DNA from: Candidatus Gastranaerophilales bacterium
GTDB lineage: Bacteria; Cyanobacteriota; Vampirovibrionia; Gastranaerophilales; Gastranaerophilaceae
Length of the DNA stretch: 64,000 bases
Reading direction: 5' to 3'
Assembly: GCA_944323165.1 (NCBI GenBank)
Contig: CALURK010000001.1
Location: 181,951 to 245,950 of the forward strand
Shown one piece after another: positions 51,688 to 58,695 of the stretch. Every line of letters begins with the position of its first letter. Position 1 is the stretch's first letter. A model generated the notes under the pieces. The model was not told where the DNA came from and made no database searches. It saw nothing but the letters and a program-made list of their open reading frames with translations. The position numbers and the translations under genes were made by a program.

Positions 51688-51722
51688 AAGGCTATTTTAT
51701 CATGTGAGGGAGTTCAATACAA
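51688..51722 (-). promoter_or_regulatory. Leaderless-type promoter of the UbiA-family gene
   Basis: Minus strand: TTGTAT (51722-51717), 17-nt spacer, TAAAAT (51699-51694), 6 nt, ATG (51687). Spacing is ideal. Confidence 0.65.
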
Positions 51723-51730
51723 CCGTAATT

Positions 51731-51946
51731 TTAGCCGACGAGTCCGCCGAAAGCCATAACATCTTCATAAGCTGCTCCGGCTTCCAGCATCTCTTCTGCT
51801 GTAAATCCAAATAAAGTTATTGTATCTATAACTTCTGCCTTGTTGGTAATATTTTTCACAACAGAATCAAGAGCGGATTCTCTTGTCATATATTTAAACT
51901 TATCATGTACTCCAAGGTTAAGGCTTCTTCTTTTGGCTTTTCCCAT
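51731..51946 (-). CDS. Small hypothetical protein in the nanE-ROK operon
   Basis: Not recognised. From ATG 51946, one base after the ROK stop, the protein has 71 residues: a basic start (MGKAKRRSLNLGVHDKFKYM) and a helical remainder ending EAGAAYEDVMAFGGLVG. A GGGAAA ribosome site overlaps the ROK end, and a longer TTG start would overlap it instead. It is the fourth gene of the run nanE, 62-residue gene, ROK gene, this gene. Function unknown; coupled translation is likely. Confidence 0.6.
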   Translation of the reverse strand: MGKAKRRSLNLGVHDKFKYMTRESALDSVVKNITNKAEVIDTITLFGFTAEEMLEAGAAYEDVMAFGGLVG

Positions 51947-51947
51947 A

Positions 51948-52826
51948 CTACTGTTTCCCTTTCCCAAAAGCTAAAAGAGCAGCACCAATCATTCCCGAAT
52001 AGTTGCCGGCTTTGGCGAGCCTTACGGAAGTCGGAGATGTAACTATGTTTTTATTAACCTCTTCTTCAACTTTCTTAGTATCGACAAACTGAGCCATTGA
52101 ACCCGAAAGAACTACACAATCAGGATCAAAAAGGTTTGCAAGTCCTATTATTCCCTGAGTAATATCATTTTCCCAGCGTTCAAAGATTTTTATCATTTTT
52201 TCATCATTATTTTTTACCCCATCCATTACATCGTAAGTTGTAACTTCTGGATTTTTTAAAGCTTCTTCAGCATCAATTTTTAAGGCAGTTCCTGAAGCGT
52301 ATATCTCAAAGCAATCCCAGCTTCCGCAAGTGCATTTTCTGCGTTTTTCCGTGCTCATCTTGAAGTGCATTTCTCCCGCAGCACCGGATTTACCCTTTAA
52401 TAATTTATCATTTATAATTATTCCGCCTCCGACTCCTGTACCAAGAGTTAACATAACTGAAACAGAAGTTCCTTTAGATGCTCCGATTTTATATTCAGCC
52501 CAAGCTGCACAATTGGCGTCATTTTCGATAAATACAGGCTTATTGCTTAATTTTGGAAAATCAATTGTATAATAACCCTTAACAAGATTTCCGGTAGAGC
52601 CTATTACTGCTGTATTTTCGTTGTTTACCGCACCTGCCGTAGAGATCGCGATAATATCTACTTTATTCTCATACTTCAAAATCTGAGATTTAATAGTATC
52701 TTTAATTCCATCAAGAGTTTTTGGTGTATGGAATTTATCTATGTCGGAAACTATATTCCCTGTTTCATCGATTATTGTACTGTAGATTTTTGTTCCGCCA
52801 ATATCAAACGCTAATGCTTTTTTCAT
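51948..52826 (-). CDS. ROK-family sugar kinase, candidate ManNAc kinase
   Basis: A 292-residue ROK kinase. It has the phosphate loop FDIGGTKIYS (8-17), the second ATP motif TLGTGVGGGII, and the zinc motif CTCGSWDCFE (Cys-x-Cys-Gly-x2-x-Cys, in the position of the ROK signature C-x-C-G-x-x-G-C-x-E, with Asp in place of Gly). ROK kinases phosphorylate glucose, ManNAc or GlcNAc. Next to nanE it is most likely ManNAc kinase (NanK), though glucokinase is possible. Its ATG overlaps the stop of the 62-residue gene (ATGA). Confidence 0.85.
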   Translation of the reverse strand: MKKALAFDIGGTKIYSTIIDETGNIVSDIDKFHTPKTLDGIKDTIKSQILKYENKVDIIAISTAGAVNNENTAVIGSTGNLVKGYYTIDFPKLSNKPVFIENDANCAAWAEYKIGASKGTSVSVMLTLGTGVGGGIIINDKLLKGKSGAAGEMHFKMSTEKRRKCTCGSWDCFEIYASGTALKIDAEEALKNPEVTTYDVMDGVKNNDEKMIKIFERWENDITQGIIGLANLFDPDCVVLSGSMAQFVDTKKVEEEVNKNIVTSPTSVRLAKAGNYSGMIGAALLAFGKGKQ

Positions 52827-53011
52827 TTATTTTTTACCTTATCTTCTTTTATAAATGTATCACAGTTCTCTTTAGCCAATTTTCCCAGCTCTGGTTTATC
52901 TATGTTGATAAGAGGTTTGGATGCATTTTGCTTCATTTTTCTGAGTTTTGTGTAATCTTTGATAATTCCCCATAGTTGTAAAGCTATGTCATAATTAGAG
53001 TTAAGTTTCAT
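52823..53011 (-). CDS. 62-residue coupled hypothetical protein
   Basis: A short gene that looks real: its ATG directly abuts the nanE stop, an AGGAG ribosome site lies within the nanE end, and its TGA overlaps the ROK start. The protein is basic and helical (start MKLNSNYDIALQLWGIIKDY, end KENCDTFIKEDKVKNK). No known motif. It could be a small subunit or a translation-coupling relay. Confidence 0.6.
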   Translation of the reverse strand: MKLNSNYDIALQLWGIIKDYTKLRKMKQNASKPLINIDKPELGKLAKENCDTFIKEDKVKNK

Positions 53012-53692
53012 TTATACTCCTTCAATAAATCTCTTTGTAATGAGTTGTGGTCTTGTAATTGCAGAACCTATTACAACGCAATGCGCTCCGATTTCGAAAG
53101 CTTTTTTTACTTCCTTTGGTTCCCAAATTCTGCCTTCTAATATTATAGGCTTATCAATTGTTTTTACAAGTCCTTCTAAAAGTTTATAATCAGGCCCTTC
53201 TGTTGGATCTCCTGATTCTAGTGTGTATCCTGCCAGCGTTGTGGATATAATATCAGCACCTAATTTTGCACAATTTATGCCTTCTTCTACGGTTGATATA
53301 TCTGCCATTGCAAGTCTATCGAATTTATGAATTAATTTAATGATTTCTTCTAAAGTACAATTGTCATGCTCTCTTGAAGTTCCGTCAAACGCTATAACAT
53401 CAGCTCCAGCATCGATTAGGGCTTGAACTTCCTTCAAACCGGGTGTGATATAAACAATCTCCTTCCAATTTTCAGGTAACTTTTCAGGCTTAGTTAATCC
53501 GATTACAGGTATATTAAAATGTTTTTTTGCATTTCTGACATCTCTTGCCCCTGCAACTCTTAAACCTCCAGCGCCGCCATTTACAACCGATGCCATCATA
53601 GCAAGCATACAATCCTCTTTATATAATGGTTCATCAGGCATGGCCTGAGAGGATACAACTACTTTTCCCTTTAATTCTTCTATAATTCCCAT
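53012..53692 (-). CDS. nanE: N-acetylmannosamine-6-phosphate 2-epimerase
   Basis: Converts ManNAc-6-P to GlcNAc-6-P in sialic acid and ManNAc catabolism. The 226-residue TIM barrel shows the family opening KGKVVVSSQAMPDEPLYKEDCMLAMMASVVNGGA and GLRVAGARDV, together with VIGLTKP, the D-x-T box GADVIAFDGTSR, and GADIISTTLAGYT. The ROK kinase downstream makes a NanE-NanK-like pair, so the cell may use host sialic acid or its own amino sugars. nanA is not in the window, so a full sialic acid route is not shown. Confidence 0.92.
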   Translation of the reverse strand: MGIIEELKGKVVVSSQAMPDEPLYKEDCMLAMMASVVNGGAGGLRVAGARDVRNAKKHFNIPVIGLTKPEKLPENWKEIVYITPGLKEVQALIDAGADVIAFDGTSREHDNCTLEEIIKLIHKFDRLAMADISTVEEGINCAKLGADIISTTLAGYTLESGDPTEGPDYKLLEGLVKTIDKPIILEGRIWEPKEVKKAFEIGAHCVVIGSAITRPQLITKRFIEGV

Positions 53693-53726
53693 AAGAAAAT
53701 TTTAGCATAAAAATACATTTTTACTA

Positions 53727-53755
53727 TTGATAAAACTGTAGCAAAAGTTTATAAT
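53727..53755 (+). promoter_or_regulatory. Promoter of the lipoprotein gene
   Basis: TTGATA (53727-53732), 17-nt spacer, TATAAT (53750-53755). A normal leader with GGAG follows. Confidence 0.7.
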
Positions 53756-53780
53756 TTATGTAGTATTTATGGAGTTTTTT

Positions 53781-54746
53781 ATGTATAGAAAAAAACTTTT
53801 ATTAATGAGTATTTTATGTGTATTTCTGGTAACAGGCTGTAGTATTTTCCCTAATAAGAAGGATATTAAAATCCAAGAACAGCAAAATAATTCAAATAAA
53901 AATATTGAACAAAATCAGACTCCAAAAGCGGAAAAAACTGCACAGCCAAAAGCTACTACTCCAAAAGAAGAACCAAAACTTAGCATAAAGAAAGCTGATT
54001 TATATAATGACAATAATGAAATTTCTCTTTCGACGATAGCAGCTCTTTCGAACGTTGATGATTCTTTGAAGGCAAAAGTTGAGGGTTATATTCAAAATTC
54101 TACAGTTTATTATCTAGAAACTAAAAAAGACGGTATATTTATGATTGTAGATAATTCGGATGCAGAAAACTTTCCTCGTCATGGTTTGGAATTTGTTGAA
54201 ATTAATCATAATGGGGTAAAGAAAGTAACTCCGCTTATCAAAACAACGGATGCCAATGATGAAAATGATGTTTGGGAACTTGATGAAGAAACAAAACTTC
54301 CGATAAGACATGTAAACTACAACCACGATGGGGAAATTGTTTATTCGGAATTTTGGAACTACTCTCCTGAAAGCCAAATTAAGTATGAGCTAAAGGACCA
54401 TCAAGGTAAGACTGTTTCTTTAAGAAAAGAAATACAAGAAGGCGATAGCAATATAAGAATAGAAAACTTAGTTTACGATAAAGAAGGACATACCAAATTA
54501 AATATATCAACAAATTATGAAGGTCCTGAAATAAGTCGTTTTACGTATTATAATTCTTCCTCACCTGCTGATAGCGTAGTTGTGATGAGTGAATTTGAGA
54601 ACGGTCAAAAGGTAAAAGAAACCGTTTATTCTTCTGATTATAAGGTTAAAAATGTATTTAAACCTACTTATGAAGATGGAAAAAGAGCCGGTATAAAGAT
54701 TTTTGATAACCAAAATCAAGAATTAGAAGAAATAGTGTCAGAATAA
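53781..54746 (+). CDS. Lipoprotein of unknown function
   Basis: From ATG 53781 (GGAG 6 nt upstream) the 321-residue protein carries a lipobox signal peptide (MYRKKLLLMSILCVFLVTGC, Cys at 20). A 45-residue Lys/Gln/Pro/Thr linker follows, then a repeated strand pattern: WELDEETKLPIRHVNYNHDG, VSLRKEIQEGDSN, YDKEGHTKLNIST, GPEISRFTYYN. These resemble MORN or YwqK-type repeats, where a conserved aromatic and Gly recur. It is anchored to a membrane by the lipid. It overlaps the convergent HELGH gene by 9 nt. Confidence 0.7.
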   Translation: MYRKKLLLMSILCVFLVTGCSIFPNKKDIKIQEQQNNSNKNIEQNQTPKAEKTAQPKATTPKEEPKLSIKKADLYNDNNEISLSTIAALSNVDDSLKAKVEGYIQNSTVYYLETKKDGIFMIVDNSDAENFPRHGLEFVEINHNGVKKVTPLIKTTDANDENDVWELDEETKLPIRHVNYNHDGEIVYSEFWNYSPESQIKYELKDHQGKTVSLRKEIQEGDSNIRIENLVYDKEGHTKLNISTNYEGPEISRFTYYNSSSPADSVVVMSEFENGQKVKETVYSSDYKVKNVFKPTYEDGKRAGIKIFDNQNQELEEIVSE

Positions 54747-55529
54747 AAAGTATGGAAAGTCGTTGTTTTCTACCTTCTTAGGTCTGGTGAATTTATCCAT
54801 AATCATGCTTGCAGCCCCTACAGCAAGTCCTGTTGCGGTTGCGTGTCCAATGTAGGTTAAAAGAGCTTTTCTGTAAAGTTTTTTCATATTCTTAATAAGC
54901 GGTTCCGCAAGTCCGGTTTTCTTTGCAAGTTTAAGTCCCTTGTAACTTGCCATTCCTTCTTCAAAAACGGTCGGAAGCATACAAGCGAAGGCAATTTTTC
55001 CGCAGTTGTCTTTAACGTAATCAAATCCGCTTTTAGGGGCATCTTTAGGTTTAGGTCTTGAAAATAATGCTATTGTTCCCATCCAAATAGCTATAGTTCT
55101 TCCCGGCCAGCGGAGTTTGCTTAAAAATTTCCCAAATTTTCCGGTAATATCATTCATTGCATGACCCAGTTCGTGGAAACCTGCTATTGAAATTTTATCA
55201 GTATTAAGCAGAACTTGTCTTGTACTTGTTGAATATACGGCATTTCTCCCTAACGTATAGTCATTTATTTCTTTGCTTAATTCCATCGGAACGATGCGAA
55301 CACCTTTTTTATCGAGACCTGAAACTCTTAAGGAGTCGAATAGTGCATCTTTATATAAATAATTTTGTGAATGTTCTTTTGCTAGTTGTTTTTCAAAAGG
55401 TTTACCAAATAAAGGTAATGTTCCCATTATGGCAGAAGAAACAGCTGAAGCTAGCAAAAAACCCTTATTGCTGTCACTATCAGAACTCGGAATATATCGA
55501 TTTCCGTTATAATAATAAGAATTTACCAT
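54738..55529 (-). CDS. Membrane-associated HELGH zinc-metalloprotease-like protein
   Basis: A 263-residue protein with a possible zincin motif FHELGHAMND (His119, Glu120, His123) and a downstream VFEEGMAS (Glu190/191) that could be the third ligand. An N-terminal hydrophobic stretch (about 24-42) and others at 144-157 and 225-247 suggest membrane association. It begins MVNSYYYNGNRYIPSSDSDS, sharing the Y-I-P-S motif with the large protein near 46 kb. No signal peptide. The substrate is unknown. A GAAGGT lies 12 nt before the ATG, farther than usual. Confidence 0.6.
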   Translation of the reverse strand: MVNSYYYNGNRYIPSSDSDSNKGFLLASAVSSAIMGTLPLFGKPFEKQLAKEHSQNYLYKDALFDSLRVSGLDKKGVRIVPMELSKEINDYTLGRNAVYSTSTRQVLLNTDKISIAGFHELGHAMNDITGKFGKFLSKLRWPGRTIAIWMGTIALFSRPKPKDAPKSGFDYVKDNCGKIAFACMLPTVFEEGMASYKGLKLAKKTGLAEPLIKNMKKLYRKALLTYIGHATATGLAVGAASMIMDKFTRPKKVENNDFPYFLF

Positions 55530-55647
55530 TCAGACACATTACCTTCACTTATTTATAATAAAACAATTTCTGGCTAAAAATTGCGAAAATTTAATATTTC
55601 TTAACAAAAAGGCAAGTTTAAATCATTAACAGTTTTTATATAAGTAT

Positions 55648-57027
55648 ATGGCTAGTGTGGATTTACAAAATATTAATAATGTTTATTATACAGGTGGTGT
55701 TAAGTTGAAGGCTCAACCTGATAAGAATGCGCCTGTAAGTTCGGCAGTCAGCAATGAAAATAAGACAAGTTTTAAAGCTTCGGCTTATACGTCAGCAGTT
55801 ACTGTTAGAACATCTTTGGCTACAAAAGATGAGAGAAAAAAATATGAAGAGCTTTCTAATGAACTTCATTTGAATTATAGAAAAAAATTGGAATTTGCTC
55901 TTAAATCCGGCTTGCTTCTTAAGAATAACTCTAATGACAAAAGTACTGTTTTAGATAATTTATATAAGATTTTAAAAGAAGAAAGAGATCCGGGGTTAGA
56001 TAATATAAAAATATTGGAAGAATGTTTGGATATTCTTGCAAACCCTTATGTAATAACCCAAACTTGTGAAGATATTCCTGACCAATACAAAAGGCAAGTT
56101 ATAGGTTTGATAACGAATTTGTCAGAAGATCCAAAAAAAATTGCAGAAGCTAAGTGGGAATTGGATAATATGCATACAGGAACTTGTCCTGCTGCAAGTA
56201 TAGAATTTGATTTGGCTACAAAGCACACAGCAGAATTCTTCAGAATGGTTGAAGGTTTAACTTCGCCTAAAAATGAAGTAGTAAAAACTATAAAGATGGA
56301 CAGTTTGTCAGAAAAATCATCTGAAGCTATTTGGCTTTTGAATAAATTTAAGACACCATATATGATGCATAATTTTGATAATGCAACGGTTTTATTAAAG
56401 CCAGATAAGGACGCTATAATAAGAGCAAGAATTCAAAATCATCATAGAGATCCCGGAGAGCGTTCTATGATTGATGTTTTAATGCAGTCAACATTAATGC
56501 AGCTTGGCTCTCAACAAACTTATAATTCGCTTACTGATAAAAGAGCTCCAAATGCTTGGACTCAGGAAGATGGCGGATTAATTGATTTTGAAAAAACTTA
56601 TGTAGAATCTGTTGTAGAAGATAAAAATACTACTTCAGTAATTTATCAAATTGTTGATGAAAACGGTAGACTAAAAGGTTACGAAAAAGATTTTGGCACA
56701 ATCAAAAAGGAACTTTTGGATACGTTGAAGATGGGACATAATATTATTATCGGATACACTTGGCCTGATCCTGAGAATGATAATAAACTTGCGGGACATG
56801 AAATTACAATTGTGGGCTACAAGGTAAATCCTGACGGCAAAGGAGTTTTCATCTGTCAAGATTCCGATGATGATGTCGCTGCACCGATTGAGATGACAGA
56901 AGAATATCTCTTACCGAAAATTCATCATGCAGGGCTTCCTGACTCAATTGCTTCAAAGGATTTTGAGTACGAGGATAGTTGGAAAATAGGTTTAGACGAG
57001 TTTCAGAATATGAGAAAAAGCGCTTAG
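55648..57027 (+). CDS. Possible papain-like cysteine-protease-fold protein
   Basis: Not firmly recognised. The 459-residue protein has a polar N-terminus with a SFKAS motif (41-45), a helical middle, and three residues arranged like a papain-type triad. Cys180 lies in TGTCPAAS at the start of a helix, His384 in AGHEITIVGYK before a strand, and Asp405 in CQDSDDD after it. The spacing and the His-x-x-x-strand-Asp order fit papain, C39 and transglutaminase folds. No signal peptide. The start has no Shine-Dalgarno and lies 5 nt after a TATATA. It could cleave or crosslink protein. Confidence 0.5.
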   Translation: MASVDLQNINNVYYTGGVKLKAQPDKNAPVSSAVSNENKTSFKASAYTSAVTVRTSLATKDERKKYEELSNELHLNYRKKLEFALKSGLLLKNNSNDKSTVLDNLYKILKEERDPGLDNIKILEECLDILANPYVITQTCEDIPDQYKRQVIGLITNLSEDPKKIAEAKWELDNMHTGTCPAASIEFDLATKHTAEFFRMVEGLTSPKNEVVKTIKMDSLSEKSSEAIWLLNKFKTPYMMHNFDNATVLLKPDKDAIIRARIQNHHRDPGERSMIDVLMQSTLMQLGSQQTYNSLTDKRAPNAWTQEDGGLIDFEKTYVESVVEDKNTTSVIYQIVDENGRLKGYEKDFGTIKKELLDTLKMGHNIIIGYTWPDPENDNKLAGHEITIVGYKVNPDGKGVFICQDSDDDVAAPIEMTEEYLLPKIHHAGLPDSIASKDFEYEDSWKIGLDEFQNMRKSA

Positions 57028-57050
57028 TTTAATTAAACCAAGCGCTTTTT
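57015..57050 (+). terminator. Terminator overlapping the papain-like gene's stop codon
   Basis: AAAAAGCGCTTAGTTT / AAACCAAGCGCTTTTT with one mismatch and loop AATT. It includes the stop codon at 57025-57027 and is also usable on the minus strand for the convergent GGDEF gene. Confidence 0.8.
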
Positions 57051-57066
57051 ACTAATTTTAATTCTA

Positions 57067-57939
57067 CTACATTTCCAAATTCATTTGAGAGAATTGAATA
57101 ATTTTGTTCTTTCCTCTGTGCTTAGCGTTGTACAGGGCATGCTCCGCATATCTGATAACAGTGTTTGCATCTTCATCTACGTCTGGCATGCATGGGTAAG
57201 TTGAAATTCCGCCGGAAATTGTAACTTTGTGAGCTTCTTCTTCGCCTGCAGGAATGAACTCCATCTTCTCAACTTCGCGTCTGAATCTTTCACCAAATAA
57301 AAAGGCATTTTCTTCAGAAGTGTTTGGAAGAACAAGAAGAAATTCTTCGTCGCCGTATCTTGTCAAAATATCTTCTTTTCTAATCATTGCACTTAATTTG
57401 TTTGCGATATTTCTTAGTAAAATATCGCCCCATTCGTATCCAAACATGTCATTTACAACTTTAAAGAAGTCTATGTCAAATAAAATGCAAGAAAGCTTTG
57501 TTCCATAACGTTTTGAACGAGAAATTTCTTCTTCCAAACGCTCTTGAAGATATTTTCTGTTATGTAATCCTGTCAAATCATCTGTTGTAGAAACTTTTTC
57601 GATTTTATTTTTTAATTCTTTGATTTTTAAAAGGGCTTTAACTCTAACGATTAATTCATCCTTTTCCTTCGGATCTTTAATAAAATCATACCCTTCAGCT
57701 CTAACCGTAACATCTCTTCTTGTAGGTCCGAAGAATAGAATTGGACAAGGGAATTTGTTAGTCATTAGTGCGTCTTTTGCTAAATCTATATTTTCAACAA
57801 TCATTAATGAAGGATTAATAACCGCATAGTCTTTCATCTGGTCAATTGTAACTACTCTAACATCTGCTTCATCAATTTCGGATAAAACCGCTTGCAGTTC
57901 AGGCATTGGTTTTGATGAATAAATAACAATATTGCTCAT
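57067..57939 (-). CDS. Receiver-like plus GGDEF protein with altered GDEEF signature
   Basis: A 290-residue protein. Residues 1-105 look like a degenerate response-regulator receiver without a clear phospho-acceptor Asp (ISSKPMPELQAVLSEID start, FFGPTRRDV). Residues 118-285 form a GGDEF domain with FDIDFFKVVND (Asp155, Asp157). The signature is GDEEF (196-200), where the second Gly is Asp, and an RxxD inhibitory site lies at 187-190 (RKED). Diguanylate cyclase activity is doubtful, but c-di-GMP binding could remain. The Shine-Dalgarno GAGGAAG is good. Confidence 0.85.
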   Translation of the reverse strand: MSNIVIYSSKPMPELQAVLSEIDEADVRVVTIDQMKDYAVINPSLMIVENIDLAKDALMTNKFPCPILFFGPTRRDVTVRAEGYDFIKDPKEKDELIVRVKALLKIKELKNKIEKVSTTDDLTGLHNRKYLQERLEEEISRSKRYGTKLSCILFDIDFFKVVNDMFGYEWGDILLRNIANKLSAMIRKEDILTRYGDEEFLLVLPNTSEENAFLFGERFRREVEKMEFIPAGEEEAHKVTISGGISTYPCMPDVDEDANTVIRYAEHALYNAKHRGKNKIIQFSQMNLEM

Positions 57940-58014
57940 TTTTCTTCCTCTTAATTAATATAATTAAGTATACACTATTTGTAACGTTTTGTAAAATGTT
58001 TTGATTTTAGTGTA

Positions 58015-58290
58015 CTATTTCTCGGTTAATGAAAAATCTTTACCAATCTTGTTTTCTACACATTTTATAAGTTCAGAGCAACTCATGCCTAAGGCGTTTG
58101 CTATTTGCCATAATGTTATTAACTTGCAATAACCATCTGCTCTTTCAATACGGAGAATGTTGTTTTTTTCGATTCCGTATTTTTCACCGAATTTGTTGGC
58201 AGATAATCCCTTTTTGGCAATACGAAGTTCTTTTACAGTTTCTGCTAGTGCTTTATTTATTAGCAGACTTTTTTCATTTGTATATTGCAT
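58015..58290 (-). CDS. XRE-family regulator (paralogue of the one at 17 kb)
   Basis: A 91-residue Cro/C1-type HTH protein. The turn helix is ANKFGEKYGIEKNNILRIERA. It resembles the XRE protein at 16922-17197 over its full length, so the two derive from one ancestor. The Shine-Dalgarno AGGTAGG and a TATAAT (minus strand, near 58310) precede it. A 26-bp perfect palindrome overlaps its -35 region. Confidence 0.85.
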   Translation of the reverse strand: MQYTNEKSLLINKALAETVKELRIAKKGLSANKFGEKYGIEKNNILRIERADGYCKLITLWQIANALGMSCSELIKCVENKIGKDFSLTEK

Positions 58291-58314
58291 TTTTGTAACC
58301 TACCTGATATTATA

Positions 58315-58340
58315 TTTCTGGGACATATATGTCCCAGAAA
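58315..58340. promoter_or_regulatory. 26-bp perfect palindrome upstream of the XRE gene, probable operator
   Basis: TTTCTGGGACAT plus ATATGTCCCAGAAA, perfectly self-complementary over 26 bp. It covers the -35/spacer region of the XRE promoter, whose TATAAT lies at about 58309-58314 on the minus strand. No T-run makes it a terminator. Confidence 0.75.
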
Positions 58341-58362
58341 GGAGAACCATGTTTTTCTAAAA

Positions 58363-58617
58363 TTAACGCTCCTCCGGATTATTCTCATATTCGAAGCCTT
58401 TTAAAAGGTCAACTAGTGAGATGTCCAATGTATGAGCAAGATTTATTAATGTTGAAAATTTAAAATCTACTTGACCATTTTCTATTCTGCTCAATGTTGC
58501 AGAAGTTACACCACCTCGGGAAAATGCTATGCTGTTCAATGATTTAGATTTACTTTCTCTAAGTTTTTTTATGTGTTTGCCAAATGATTTTAGATTTTCT
58601 TCAAAATTGCGTTTCAT
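58363..58617 (-). CDS. Small XRE-family regulator
   Basis: An 84-residue Cro/C1-type HTH protein unlike the 91-residue pair. Its HTH is LNSIAFSRGGVTSATLSRIENGQVDFKFSTLINLAHTLD, with the SRIENG turn typical of SinR/Cro-type proteins. It lies 73 nt before the other XRE gene on the same strand and is divergent from the glycosyltransferase gene, with a 16-bp palindrome between. It may control that gene and itself. Rather than a prophage remnant, the two genes look like a small regulatory island. Confidence 0.85.
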   Translation of the reverse strand: MKRNFEENLKSFGKHIKKLRESKSKSLNSIAFSRGGVTSATLSRIENGQVDFKFSTLINLAHTLDISLVDLLKGFEYENNPEER

Positions 58618-58651
58618 ATATGTAATACTAATATTATTTTTTTATCTTTGC

Positions 58652-58667
58652 ATTACACGCGTGTAAT
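58652..58667. promoter_or_regulatory. 16-bp perfect palindrome between XRE and glycosyltransferase genes
   Basis: ATTACACGCGTGTAAT, perfectly self-complementary and GC-rich at its centre in an AT-rich gap. It lies 34 bp from the XRE start and 28 bp from the glycosyltransferase start. Probable operator. Confidence 0.7.
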
Positions 58668-58695
58668 AAAAGAAATAATTCTTAGGAGAAAATTT

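Noticed and set aside
58015..58617. Prophage remnant, suggested by two XRE repressors together
   Set aside because: No integrase, structural, lysis or replication genes are near. Both XRE proteins are small and stand beside ordinary genes.
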